From Chryseobacterium sp. (GTDB taxonomy: Bacteria; Bacteroidota; Bacteroidia; Flavobacteriales; Weeksellaceae), in assembly GCF_019236175.1 (NCBI RefSeq), contig NZ_JAFAJM010000023.1:1-64000 (forward strand): DNA of 64,000 nt, in the 5' to 3' direction. A model generated the notes under the pieces. It worked only from the letters and a program-made list of their open reading frames with translations. It was not told where the DNA came from and did no database searches. Made by a program: the position numbers and the translations under genes. The stretch's first letter is position 1. Every line of letters begins with the position of its first letter. Of the stretch, positions 33,716 through 42,359 are shown piece after piece.

Positions 33716-35722
33716 TTATTTTTTATTAAAATTCTCGGCAAAGAATCCTAACATTGCTGTATACAATTCAATTCTGTTCGGTTCTTTTCCAAATCCGTGT
33801 CCTTCGTCATATTTTACCATATACGGCACTTCAAATCCTTTCGCACGCATTGCTTTTACAATCTGATCAGACTCGTTGATATTCACTCTTGGATCATTAG
33901 CTCCCTGAACTACAAACAATGGCTTCTTAATCTTATCTATCTGAAAAACAGGAGACACCTCTTTAGCGATTTTAGCTTCCTCCGGATTATCCAGATCATA
34001 CCAGATTTGTTTCACCATTTCCTTATAAGGCTTCCAGTATTCCGGGAAAGAATCAAAGAAAGTAAAAATATTGGATACTCCTACATAATCTACTCCACAG
34101 GCATACAGATCCGGTGTTTTGATCAATCCCATCAGAGTGGCATATCCGCCATGACTTCCTCCATAGATAGCAATCTTATCCTTATCCACCCATCCCTGGC
34201 TGATAGCATATTTTACGCCGTCTTCCACATCATCCATCGCTTTTCTTCCTATCTGCTTATAGCCGGCTTTTTGAAATTCTTTTCCGTATCCGCCTGATAT
34301 TCTGAAATTCACCTGAAGCGTAGCATAACCTCTGCTGGCAAACAACTGCGCCTCCGGATTGAAACCCCAGTCATCTCTGATTCCCTGCGGACCACCGTGC
34401 GGATTAACTATCAAAGGAACTTTTTTACCCTCCAAAGCTGCTTTGGGTAATGTAATATATCCGTGAATAGTCATTCCGTCTCTGCTTTTGAATTCAATAG
34501 GCCGCATTTCTGCCATATCCTCTTCTTTCAGCTGCGGCATCAGGTTGTAAAGAAGTTTTAACGCTCTGGTTTTTGTATCGTATTCATAATAGGTACCATA
34601 TAACTTATCACTTCCAACAATCACCAGAAGTCTGTCATTATTATCATCCGAAGAAACAATAGAAAATTCTTTGTCTTTAAACTGCGATTTTAATTTATCA
34701 TCAATTTCCTTATAAAACTTACTGACAGGAACAGTTTCTCCTTTCGTTCCGTTATAACTGATGTAATCCAGTTCGTAATTTCTGTTTTTTCCGGCAACAC
34801 TTATTGAACTCACATCATATACAGGGTTGGAGTATACCTCTTTAATAACGGTGTTTTTCTTAAGATCATATAAAACAATTCTGGCCTTATCACTATCTAA
34901 ATTGGTAACAACATACGCTTCATCTTTATTTTTAGAATGATCATTAAATCTGATAATACTAAATGTATCAGACCAGTCTGCCGATTTAATCAGATTAAAT
35001 TTCCCTGTCTGAAGATCTTTATAATAGGTTTTTGTAGTCAGTCCATTTTCCAGAATACTATACCCTCTAAGATTTCCGTCTTTATCAAAAAGATAGTCAT
35101 CAATAGGACTATTGACATCCTTATTTTCATACAGCTGTGTCATTTCCCCTGTAATGAAATTGATTTTATAAGGTTCAAAGATTTGTTTGTTGTTCTTATT
35201 CATGGTCACAACTACAAAATCCGTGTCTTTTACAGGAATAATACTTCCCAGTGTAATTCCGTCAAACGGTGTTAAATCTTTCAGATTACCACCGTCTACA
35301 TCAGCGGCATACAGATGAATATTCTCATTTCCTCCTTTATCCTGTGTATAGAAAAGGCGTTTTTTATTTAACCAGCCGTAGTTTTTGATCAGATCATCCT
35401 TTTCTACAATCGCTTTGGTAATTTTTCCTGTATTCAGGTCTTTAACATATACATGGTTTTTCTTATCACTGTCTTTCTCTTTATAGGAAAGATATTTCCC
35501 ATCCGGAGATATTTTAAAAGCCGAAGCTTTTGGTCTTGCAAAGTAATCTTCAACCTTATATTTGAAGTTTCCTTTATCATACGAAACCAGTTTTTCCAGG
35601 TTAGCTTTTGAAGAAGGCAATGCAGGATCACCGGGTAATTTGGCTGCAGCGCTTTGTGCGTTTATCATAATGGCTGTGACTACAATATGAGCAGTGGTTA
35701 AAATTTTGGAATTTAAATTCAT
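33716..35722 (-). CDS. Secreted S9 family (prolyl-oligopeptidase-like) peptidase
   Basis: 668 residues with a signal peptide (TTAHIVVTAIMINAQ). The N-terminal beta-propeller spans about 50-410 (FKISPDGKYLSY, GWLNKKRLFYTQDKGG). The alpha/beta-hydrolase domain carries Ser523 in GGSHGG, Asp610 in GANDPRV and His642 in DEGHGF, so the triad is complete. NPHGGP and NFRISGGYGKEF are family blocks of the acylaminoacyl/dipeptidyl-peptidase branch. It acts in the periplasm or outside on short peptides. Single gene with its own terminator. Confidence 0.92.
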   Translation of the reverse strand: MNLNSKILTTAHIVVTAIMINAQSAAAKLPGDPALPSSKANLEKLVSYDKGNFKYKVEDYFARPKASAFKISPDGKYLSYKEKDSDKKNHVYVKDLNTGKITKAIVEKDDLIKNYGWLNKKRLFYTQDKGGNENIHLYAADVDGGNLKDLTPFDGITLGSIIPVKDTDFVVVTMNKNNKQIFEPYKINFITGEMTQLYENKDVNSPIDDYLFDKDGNLRGYSILENGLTTKTYYKDLQTGKFNLIKSADWSDTFSIIRFNDHSKNKDEAYVVTNLDSDKARIVLYDLKKNTVIKEVYSNPVYDVSSISVAGKNRNYELDYISYNGTKGETVPVSKFYKEIDDKLKSQFKDKEFSIVSSDDNNDRLLVIVGSDKLYGTYYEYDTKTRALKLLYNLMPQLKEEDMAEMRPIEFKSRDGMTIHGYITLPKAALEGKKVPLIVNPHGGPQGIRDDWGFNPEAQLFASRGYATLQVNFRISGGYGKEFQKAGYKQIGRKAMDDVEDGVKYAISQGWVDKDKIAIYGGSHGGYATLMGLIKTPDLYACGVDYVGVSNIFTFFDSFPEYWKPYKEMVKQIWYDLDNPEEAKIAKEVSPVFQIDKIKKPLFVVQGANDPRVNINESDQIVKAMRAKGFEVPYMVKYDEGHGFGKEPNRIELYTAMLGFFAENFNKK

Positions 35723-35865
35723 AACTTATGCTTTAAAAGTTAAAACTATTGTTTTCTATTTATACTTTTGAATAACAAAAGAATAAATATTTCTCTACCT
35801 ATTAGACATGCTTCCTGCTTAAAACGTTACATTATTTAACATTTTTTCTGAATACTTTAAAAAAA

Positions 35866-35893
35866 TAAAAAAGGCAACCCGTAGGCTGCCTCT
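35866..35893. terminator. Terminator ending the SRPBCC/VOC cluster
   Basis: AGGCAACCC and GGCTGCCT pair across GTA; T-rich tails are present on both strands, the longer on the minus strand. Confidence 0.7.
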
Positions 35894-35899
35894 TAATTT

Positions 35900-36355
35900 T
35901 TATAAATAAACCCCAAAATACCACGTCCAGATTATCAGAATAATTTGCATCGGAATCCTTTGTGTATACAGGTATTTCATACCCGGGCCCGTGTAGTCTG
36001 CCTTAAAAATATTGATATTCTTTTTTGATGAATGAATATTGGCGATAAAAACCAGTATATAAAAAATAATCAGTAAAACGGCAGTCAGCTCCCGGATAGA
36101 CGGGATCATCAATCCTACTCCGGCAGCAATTTCCAGAATGCCGGTAAAATAAACCCAGAACATTCGGGCAGGGATAAAATCCGGAATCATCATGGCCATT
36201 CCTTTTTGAAATTTGAAATGCGAAAAACCTGTAAAGATGATAAAAACAGCCATTCCAAGATTCCCTGAAAATAAATAATCGGGCTTACCCCAGAATACCA
36301 TGGTACCCAGCAAAGCCAGAATAAAGGTTGCGAAAATAATTGTTAATAATTTCAT
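35900..36355 (-). CDS. DoxX-like four-helix membrane protein
   Basis: 151 residues from ATG 36355; the frame continues 25 codons upstream but those residues are not hydrophobic in the DoxX way. Four hydrophobic helices: LLTIIFATFILALLGT, LGMAVFIIFTGFSHF, VYFTGILEIAAGVGLMIPS and LTAVLLIIFYILVFIANI. DoxX proteins are linked to redox or thiol homeostasis in some bacteria. Last gene of the minus-strand cluster, followed by the terminator. Confidence 0.75.
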   Translation of the reverse strand: MKLLTIIFATFILALLGTMVFWGKPDYLFSGNLGMAVFIIFTGFSHFKFQKGMAMMIPDFIPARMFWVYFTGILEIAAGVGLMIPSIRELTAVLLIIFYILVFIANIHSSKKNINIFKADYTGPGMKYLYTQRIPMQIILIIWTWYFGVYL

Positions 36356-36464
36356 ATTTAATTCGAAAAAAATTACGGAATGAAAAAGGGAATAAAGGAT
36401 GGTTTTCAATCGGCATGAAATAGTTAACAACTATAAACCGACAAACTTAACCCTCTACTATTCA

Positions 36465-36920
36465 TCAGACTGAATCAAGACTTATCCCCTCCGCAAGGCT
36501 CTTTACGACAATTAATCCTTTTGTAAAACCGGTATTCATATGATCACGCCACTGGCTATCCACCTGAACTTCGGTATGAAGTTTTGTTTTTCCGCCAAAA
36601 TCAATTAAAAAATATTTTTCAAAAGAGCCGTTCCACTCCATCACTTCTTTACTCTGAGTATCTTCCACACCATCCTTCACCACACCTAAATGTTTAAAAA
36701 CAACCTGACCAGGTTCTTCCAGACTGTCTATAGTGGAAACCATACCGTCCCCATTAGAATTAAGAAAATAGGTTTTTCCGCCTACTTTCCAGTCTGATTT
36801 CATCACAGATCCTGTACCGAAATACCGGGTCCATTCACTATACGTTTCAGGATTCCAAAGAATATCCCAAACTTTTTGCAGAGGAGCATCAATGATAGTC
36901 TCATAAGATAGGGTTTCCAT
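36465..36920 (-). CDS. SRPBCC (START/Bet v1-like, AHSA1) protein, paralogue B
   Basis: 151 residues from ATG 36920, giving METLSYETIIDAP; an upstream frame to 37028 would overlap the neighbouring gene. The SRPBCC fold is recognisable by IDAPLQKVWDILWNPETYSEW at the start and GMVSTIDSLEEPGQVVFKHLG in the middle. The fold binds hydrophobic small molecules in a deep pocket. It lies 46 bp downstream of a paralogue that starts with the same METLSYE. Confidence 0.78.
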   Translation of the reverse strand: METLSYETIIDAPLQKVWDILWNPETYSEWTRYFGTGSVMKSDWKVGGKTYFLNSNGDGMVSTIDSLEEPGQVVFKHLGVVKDGVEDTQSKEVMEWNGSFEKYFLIDFGGKTKLHTEVQVDSQWRDHMNTGFTKGLIVVKSLAEGISLDSV

Positions 36921-36966
36921 ATTTTTATTTTTTGAGTTATCGGTATGAGTATAATACAATATCACT

Positions 36967-37395
36967 CTAAAGTTGATTTTCCGAAAGGTGTTTGATAATT
37001 CCCAATGCTTTAGGAAATTTTTCTTCAAAAAAATCTTTGTATTCTGCAGGGGTCTGGATAACCGCTTTCAACAATGTTCCGTCTTCATTTTCTTCCAGAA
37101 AATAAGATTCAGTAGATTCACCCCAATCCTGAGGAACTTCAATACCTTCGTAAATTTCACCCAGATGCAGAAATCTTATTTCCTGATTAGGAATTACTTT
37201 TTCTACCCTGCTGTACATCCCATTCTGCTTAGGATCAAAAAATTTTATAATATTATTTTCTTCCAGTGTTCCTTCATAAAAAGAGCCCTCTGTGAAAGCT
37301 GTAGTCCATTGCCTGTAAGTAATATCACTCCACAGGACACTCCATACTTTTTCAGGTTCTGCATTGATTTCAATTTCATAGGATAAGGTTTCCAT
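36967..37395 (-). CDS. SRPBCC (START/Bet v1-like) protein, paralogue A
   Basis: 142 residues. INAEPEKVWSVLWSDITYRQW, GMYSRVEKVIPNQEIRFLHLGE and the C-terminal helix FFEEKFPKALGIIKHL mark the SRPBCC fold. Aligns by eye with the next gene over nearly its whole length (same METLSYE start; VW-x-x-LW; V-x-x-P-x-Q/E), so the two are a diverged tandem duplication. Ligand unknown. Confidence 0.78.
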   Translation of the reverse strand: METLSYEIEINAEPEKVWSVLWSDITYRQWTTAFTEGSFYEGTLEENNIIKFFDPKQNGMYSRVEKVIPNQEIRFLHLGEIYEGIEVPQDWGESTESYFLEENEDGTLLKAVIQTPAEYKDFFEEKFPKALGIIKHLSENQL

Positions 37396-37672
37396 ATTTT
37401 TTTATTTAAGATATTAAACCGAAGCAGGCTAAAACCCACATTTACTGATACTCTTTCCGGAGCTATTCTCTGAAAAAATCTCCGTCTTTGATGTGAATCA
37501 CTATTGTCTCCACATGAAATCACATCTTTTTTCCGGTAATTTCCGCCTTACCGGATAATCGTTCCGGATAAAGCCCTTCTTTAGGAACTTTCGACTTAGA
37601 TTATGATTTGTTCTGTGTTTTCAGATAGCAAATCTTTACTGTATTCACATCAAACAACACGCCTAAAATTTT

Positions 37673-38539
37673 CTAAGAACGATAAGCGTCTTCCAAATCC
37701 TGTATGATAATTTTCTGCATTTTCATCATAGCCTGAACTACTTTATATGCTTTTTCCTGATCAGAATCATTCATAAGCTGGATCAGCCTTTTAGGAACAA
37801 TCTGCCAGCTCAGTCCATATCTGTCTTTTAGCCAGCCGCACATACTTTCTCTGCCTCCGTCTGAAGTTAGGGTATTCCAGTAGTGATCTGTCTGTTGCTG
37901 ATCATCTGTCATAACCACCATAGAAATTCCCTCATTGAAATCAAACTGATGATCATAAGAGTTATCCATACAATACAGGCTGTAATTGTCAATCACAAAT
38001 TGTGCATGCTGAACATTTTCTGCCGGTTCCTGTATAGGATGCCCTTCACTACCATCACCATATTTCAGAATATTTCCGATATGAGAATTGGGAAAAGTCT
38101 GTGTATACAATTCCATGGCCTCTTTTGCTTTTCCATTATTTTCATGAATAAACATCAGTGTAGGAACAATTTTCTGGTCGCTGGCTTTTTCTCCTAAGAA
38201 TAATTGCCATGTAACACCATATTTATCCTGTAACCAGCCATATTTTTTACTCCATGAATAAGAGCCCAGCTCCATTAACGCCATTCCACCCTCCAATAAG
38301 TGATCCCAGTATTTCTGAACCTCATCTTCCGTGTCGCAAATTACCATGAAAGAAATGGCAGGATTCTTTTTAAACTGGGGTCCTCCGTTCAATAACATCA
38401 GCCGTTGTCCGAATAAATCAACATTCATGACAACCGGGGTATCTGCTGTAATTTCACCACCAAACACACTGCAGTAAAATTCAGCAGATTCTTTAGCATC
38501 TCCATCATACCAGAGACATGGAAAAATATCTTTATTCAT
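37673..38539 (-). CDS. VOC protein with two PhnB-type domains
   Basis: 288 residues from ATG 38539 (MNKDIFPCLWYDGDAKESAE, the PhnB/3-dmu-9_3-mt start). Domain 1 is at about 1-130 and domain 2 at about 138-270; both contain the W-Q-I/L-x-P/L ending (YGVTWQLFLG, YGLSWQIVPK) and the A-x-EFY-SVFGG or A-MELYTQTFP pattern. Fold related to glyoxalase and DNA-binding demethylubiquinone-like proteins; activity not known. Part of the SRPBCC/VOC cluster but separated from neighbours by 199 and 277 bp, so it may have its own promoter. Confidence 0.8.
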   Translation of the reverse strand: MNKDIFPCLWYDGDAKESAEFYCSVFGGEITADTPVVMNVDLFGQRLMLLNGGPQFKKNPAISFMVICDTEDEVQKYWDHLLEGGMALMELGSYSWSKKYGWLQDKYGVTWQLFLGEKASDQKIVPTLMFIHENNGKAKEAMELYTQTFPNSHIGNILKYGDGSEGHPIQEPAENVQHAQFVIDNYSLYCMDNSYDHQFDFNEGISMVVMTDDQQQTDHYWNTLTSDGGRESMCGWLKDRYGLSWQIVPKRLIQLMNDSDQEKAYKVVQAMMKMQKIIIQDLEDAYRS

Positions 38540-38738
38540 AATTTCAAATTTTAATTGCTTAATATAATCGTTGAGTTTTTTCTTATTCACCGGAATGATC
38601 ATCCATAAAAATCGGTATGGTCCGCAGAAAAATGATGATTTTTATACCGGACACGGAATACCTTATGTCTTTGCGCATAAAGCTATTTATTCTACTTCTT
38701 TATTCGCAATGACACTGTAAAAATTTCAGTTTATTTTT

Positions 38739-38978
38739 TTATGCTTCTTTGAAAAAAAACTGGTTTTCTTTCATATAGTTCTTTAGCCTTTCCATCGTAT
38801 TTTTCCCGAAACCATGCATCTGTAGAATTTCTTTTTCAGAATAATCCGATAATTTTTCCAAAGAATCAATTTTCTCTTTTTCTAAAGCTCTTCTTGCCGG
38901 TATTGCAATGACCCCGTAAAGAAATTCTTCTTTAGAATCGTAATTGACTGCATATATAGAATTTAAACTTTTTGACAT
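38739..38978 (-). CDS. RNA-polymerase-alpha-CTD-like helix-hairpin-helix protein
   Basis: 79 residues from ATG 38978. The segment AIPARRALEKEKIDSLEKLS-DYSEKEILQMHGFGKNTMERLK has the two helix-hairpin-helix turns of the RpoA C-terminal domain (LHGFGK-type hairpin). Small stand-alone proteins of this type occur next to SRPBCC genes in several soil bacteria. It could bind DNA or RNA nonspecifically; no partner is evident. Confidence 0.7.
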   Translation of the reverse strand: MSKSLNSIYAVNYDSKEEFLYGVIAIPARRALEKEKIDSLEKLSDYSEKEILQMHGFGKNTMERLKNYMKENQFFFKEA

Positions 38979-39014
38979 GATAACTAAATTGATCATGGCT
39001 ACAAAAAATATTTT

Positions 39015-39428
39015 TTAATGATTCTCAACATATTTATGGAAATTATTAAGGATTGCGTACCAGCCTTCCCTTTGCATTTCCACAGAGTTTTGTTTTTCAG
39101 GATCGAAAATTTCAATCACTTTCGTTGTATTACCATCGATCTTATCAAAGATCACTTCTACTTTTCTTCCGTCTGCAATATGATATGATAGTCTTTCATA
39201 AGGAATAACCTCATCATATATTCCTTCAAAGTCAAATGCAAAGCTTTTATCTTTAGCTTCCATTCTGTTTTTGAATTTACCACCCACTTTGAGGTCATTT
39301 TCAGAACTTGGACAATGCCAGCTTTCATGGGCAAAATTCCATTTGACAATATGTTTAGGGTCGTTGAAATAATTCCAGACTTTTTCTGCCGGTGCTAAAA
39401 TTGTAATATCTATTGTAATTGGGTCCAT
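39015..39428 (-). CDS. SRPBCC (AHSA1-like) protein
   Basis: 137 residues. ITILAPAEKVWNYFNDPKHIVKW, GGKFKNRMEAKD and the C-terminal helix EGWYAILNNFHKYVE fit the activator-of-Hsp90-like SRPBCC group; in that group the YAILNNF helix closes the ligand cavity. It is 36 bp upstream of the HhH gene and 74 bp (with a hairpin) downstream of a VOC gene, so it is in the same minus-strand run. Confidence 0.82.
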   Translation of the reverse strand: MDPITIDITILAPAEKVWNYFNDPKHIVKWNFAHESWHCPSSENDLKVGGKFKNRMEAKDKSFAFDFEGIYDEVIPYERLSYHIADGRKVEVIFDKIDGNTTKVIEIFDPEKQNSVEMQREGWYAILNNFHKYVENH

Positions 39429-39451
39429 CGTTCTTATTTTTAGTGATTAGG

Positions 39452-39484
39452 AAAGGGACACCCAAAAGAAGGTGCCCTTTTTAT
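39452..39484. terminator. Attenuating hairpin between VOC and SRPBCC genes
   Basis: GGGACACC and GGTGCCC pair with one bulge around CAAAAGAA. T-run on the plus side; weak on the minus strand. May be a partial terminator within the operon. Confidence 0.55.
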
Positions 39485-39502
39485 AATGAGTTAAATATAG
39501 TA

Positions 39503-39934
39503 CTATTTTGTGTATTGATCATTATAGTTCACCATCCAATGAACACCATATTTATCCTGAAAGCTTCCGAAATAGTCTCCCCAAAACTGATCTTCAAGCG
39601 GCATTTCTACATTTCCGCCTTCTGAAAGTCCCTTAAAAAGTCTTTCTGCTTCTGATCTGGAATCCGGAAAAATAGAAACATAATTATTGTTTCCTACAGT
39701 CAGGCTCTGCCCGAAACCAGGAACAATATCCGAAGCCATTAAAAGGTCATTTCCAATAGGCAAAGCAACATGCATTACTCTGTTTTTCTCTTCTTCAGAA
39801 AGGTTTTCAGTTCCCGGAGCATTTCCCATTTTATGAACTTCTCCTACAAATTCACCACCGAAAATAGATTTATAAAAATTGAACGCCTCTTCGGCTGTAC
39901 CATCAAAATTTAAGTACGGATTTAATTTTGCCAT
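39503..39934 (-). CDS. VOC protein, PhnB type (single domain)
   Basis: 143 residues from ATG 39934 (MAKLNPYLNFDGTAEEAF). The PhnB pattern NFYKSIFGGEF, MHVALPIG, GNNNYVSIFPDSRSEAERLF and the final DKYGVHWMVNY are all present. The chain ends right after the last beta strand, so it is full length. Function unknown; metal site not fully conserved. 52 bp after the alpha/beta hydrolase gene. Confidence 0.82.
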   Translation of the reverse strand: MAKLNPYLNFDGTAEEAFNFYKSIFGGEFVGEVHKMGNAPGTENLSEEEKNRVMHVALPIGNDLLMASDIVPGFGQSLTVGNNNYVSIFPDSRSEAERLFKGLSEGGNVEMPLEDQFWGDYFGSFQDKYGVHWMVNYNDQYTK

Positions 39935-39986
39935 GATTTTAATTTTAAATGTTAATATTTTATTTTTTAAACACAATCTGTATGTG

Positions 39987-40766
39987 TTATTGATGATTTA
40001 AAAATTTTGCGACTTCCTGTGCGGTGAAGTCTATTAGCTTACTGTCTACACTTCCGTCAAAACCTGCCATCATATAAGCTCCGTGTACTCCCGGGAGAAT
40101 CATTACTCTTGAACCTTCAGTCATGCGCCACATCTCCAGGGTATGTTCCGGTTTCATAACATCCTGATCTCCGCTGATAAATAATACCGGTGAATCTATT
40201 GAAGTCAGAACCTCATCATCCCAGTCCTCAAAAGTCTGCATTCTTTTACTGTCTTTATCGAACATATTTTCAAGCTTTGAAAAATCAGGATTCAGATTTA
40301 GGAAATTGATTTTCAGCGGCTCCGGTACTGAATCCAGGGTGGCTTCATTCATAGATTCGAAAAAGCCGTCCATCATTCCTTCCTTTTTATAAAATGCAGA
40401 AGCAACGACCAGTTTATCTACCATATCCGGATGCCGGTGGGCGATCTGCATTACCGTACTGCCTCCATTGCTAAAACCCCAGAATGAAGCCTTATGGATA
40501 TTGATTTCTGCTAAAAATGCAGCTACATCATCTGCATCCTGTTCAAACGTTTCAGGGATATAGCGATGCTCACTTCTGCCATGATTTTGCAGATCAATCC
40601 CGATCAACTGAAACTGATTCTCTAATCTGGCGATGATCTCACTGAAATCAAACAGAATGGAAGAACCTCCTCCGTGAATCAGAACTACAGGTTTTCCGGA
40701 ACCATAGATTTCGTAATACATCTGAATTCCATTGATATGTTTATATCCTTTATCTGCCGGATTCAT
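39987..40766 (-). CDS. Alpha/beta hydrolase
   Basis: 259 residues, cytoplasmic. Oxyanion region VLIHGGGSS, nucleophile Ser99 in WGFSNGGS, Asp202 in GDQDVMK and His228 in LPGVHGAY: complete triad. The GSGKPVVLIHGGGSS start and GIDLQNHGRSE are typical of small-molecule esterases. It begins 3 bp after the DinB gene, so the two are one transcript. Confidence 0.85.
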   Translation of the reverse strand: MNPADKGYKHINGIQMYYEIYGSGKPVVLIHGGGSSILFDFSEIIARLENQFQLIGIDLQNHGRSEHRYIPETFEQDADDVAAFLAEINIHKASFWGFSNGGSTVMQIAHRHPDMVDKLVVASAFYKKEGMMDGFFESMNEATLDSVPEPLKINFLNLNPDFSKLENMFDKDSKRMQTFEDWDDEVLTSIDSPVLFISGDQDVMKPEHTLEMWRMTEGSRVMILPGVHGAYMMAGFDGSVDSKLIDFTAQEVAKFLNHQ

Positions 40767-40769
40767 GAG

Positions 40770-41294
40770 TTAGTATTTAATATTTTCATCCACATCATAC
40801 TTCATTCCGGGATAATTCAGGATTTTTCTCATCAACCCTATCTGACCACACAGGTAGTCTTCACGGCCAATGCACATTCCTGCAAAATTGAGTTTTGTTT
40901 CTTTAATAAAAGGAATGTTCATTCCCATTTGAAAGATTTCCTCCAGTTTTTCGTCGGTTACTTCTAAGAGTTTCTGGTATACTTTTGGAGAAATCTCGTG
41001 AAAATTCTTTTTCAGATCCGCTAATGTTGGATACTTTTTATTTTCATCCAGTGCTTTTCCCTGGAAAAACAGATCATTATTAGGGTCCTGTTCCTGTAAT
41101 CCCAATACCCATCCGAGGGCATATCTCATATTGACAAAGTTTCCTGCCATCCACACGATATGGTTGGTTTTATTTTCAATTCTCTTCAGAGCATCTTCTT
41201 CCGAAATGCCGTCCAAAACATTAAGAAAGCTTTGGCTGTGCATTCTGTAAGCCGGAACAATGACTTCCATTTTTTTTGATTTTGGTGTGTCCAT
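40770..41294 (-). CDS. DinB-like four-helix protein with altered metal site
   Basis: 174 residues, helical. The first conserved His of DinB proteins is present (NKTNHIVWMAGNFVNMRY), but the usual HExxHxGQ block is replaced by REDYLCGQIGLMRKILNYPGMKY: both His of that block are changed (to Arg and Cys). It may bind metal poorly or not at all. DinB proteins include thiol-dependent S-transferases (bacillithiol, mycothiol); the altered site makes such activity doubtful here. Translationally close to the hydrolase gene. Confidence 0.75.
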   Translation of the reverse strand: MDTPKSKKMEVIVPAYRMHSQSFLNVLDGISEEDALKRIENKTNHIVWMAGNFVNMRYALGWVLGLQEQDPNNDLFFQGKALDENKKYPTLADLKKNFHEISPKVYQKLLEVTDEKLEEIFQMGMNIPFIKETKLNFAGMCIGREDYLCGQIGLMRKILNYPGMKYDVDENIKY

Positions 41295-41385
41295 TTTTTA
41301 TGTTTTATGGATTTTATTTTTTCTTGAAACGTATCAGACCTTAGGTTTTATTTCCGTTGGTTTTCTATACTGCAACAGGGTACAA

Positions 41386-41838
41386 TTATTTTATTCCACC
41401 CGGTTTTCCTAAAAGTCTTCTGATATACCCGAGCTGGCCGCTATGGTAATTTTCGTGAAAGCAAAGGGTTGCGATATCACTGATCTGTTCTACAGGAAAG
41501 TGTTCAAGGCCGATTAGTTTTTCTTCCAGTTTTCCCTGGGATTGTTTTAAATAAGATTTCAGGTCTTCAAAATCTACAAATTCATCTTTTCTTTCTAAAG
41601 CAATCGCTCCTCTGTCATATCCTGAAAATATTCCGCCATCCCAAACCGGCACTTCACCCAGAATACTCAGTAATCCGTTTCTGATATAGATCAGATGCCC
41701 TAAGACCCAATTCATGCAATTGGCATCTCCGTTAGGGAAAATCATTGATTCTTCATGAGTGATTCCCTCTATATTAATCAGAACTACTTTATAGGTAATA
41801 TTGATCTGATTTTTTACTAATTCTATTTCGTTTGACAT
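41386..41838 (-). CDS. DinB-family protein with intact metal site
   Basis: 150 residues from ATG 41838. His in WVLGHLIYIRNGLL and the block FHENYHSGQLGYIRRLLGKPGG supply the three His of the DinB metal site. Possible thiol transferase or metal-dependent hydrolase; substrate unknown. It lies 31 bp after a VOC gene and 91 bp before the altered DinB gene, in the same direction. Confidence 0.82.
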   Translation of the reverse strand: MSNEIELVKNQINITYKVVLINIEGITHEESMIFPNGDANCMNWVLGHLIYIRNGLLSILGEVPVWDGGIFSGYDRGAIALERKDEFVDFEDLKSYLKQSQGKLEEKLIGLEHFPVEQISDIATLCFHENYHSGQLGYIRRLLGKPGGIK

Positions 41839-41869
41839 TGTTTCTATGTTTATTTGAAAATAAAACTTG

Positions 41870-42283
41870 TTACATATTCCCTGTAAACTGAGACGGATCT
41901 GCATACATCACTTCCCACTGGTGCCCGTCAATATCCGCAAAGGCGCTTTGATACATCCATCCGTGGTCCATAGATTCACTGTATTTCGATCCGCCGTTTT
42001 CAATGGCTGTCTTTACAATCTGATCTACTTCTTCCCGGCTGTTTACGCTGATAGCAAGAAGAACCTGCGTTGTGTCTCCTTGGGCAAAAGGTCTGTTGGT
42101 AAATGTCTGGAAAAATTCTTCCTTTAGAAACATGGTATAGATCTGGTCTTCTTTCATCACAACAGATACCGCTTTATCATTGGAGAACTGCTCGTTGATG
42201 GAAAAACCGAGTTGGGTCCAGAATGCTCTGGTTTTCTGTACGTCTTTTATCGGTAGATTGACATAAATTTGATTCACTTTCAT
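41870..42283 (-). CDS. VOC-family (glyoxalase/bleomycin-resistance-like) protein
   Basis: 137 residues. The pattern IYVNLPIKDVQKTRAFWTQLGFS and the closing FADIDGHQWEVMYAD are those of the VOC superfamily. The family Glu (WEVMYAD) is present. It could be a metal-dependent isomerase/dioxygenase or a ligand-binding protein. First gene after the Crp/Fnr regulator. Confidence 0.82.
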   Translation of the reverse strand: MKVNQIYVNLPIKDVQKTRAFWTQLGFSINEQFSNDKAVSVVMKEDQIYTMFLKEEFFQTFTNRPFAQGDTTQVLLAISVNSREEVDQIVKTAIENGGSKYSESMDHGWMYQSAFADIDGHQWEVMYADPSQFTGNM

Positions 42284-42359
42284 AATTGTAATTTTGGTAT
42301 TAAACTTTTATCCAAAATTACCAAGGTGCTATGAAAATCTACTTGCCATAAGGCAAGAT

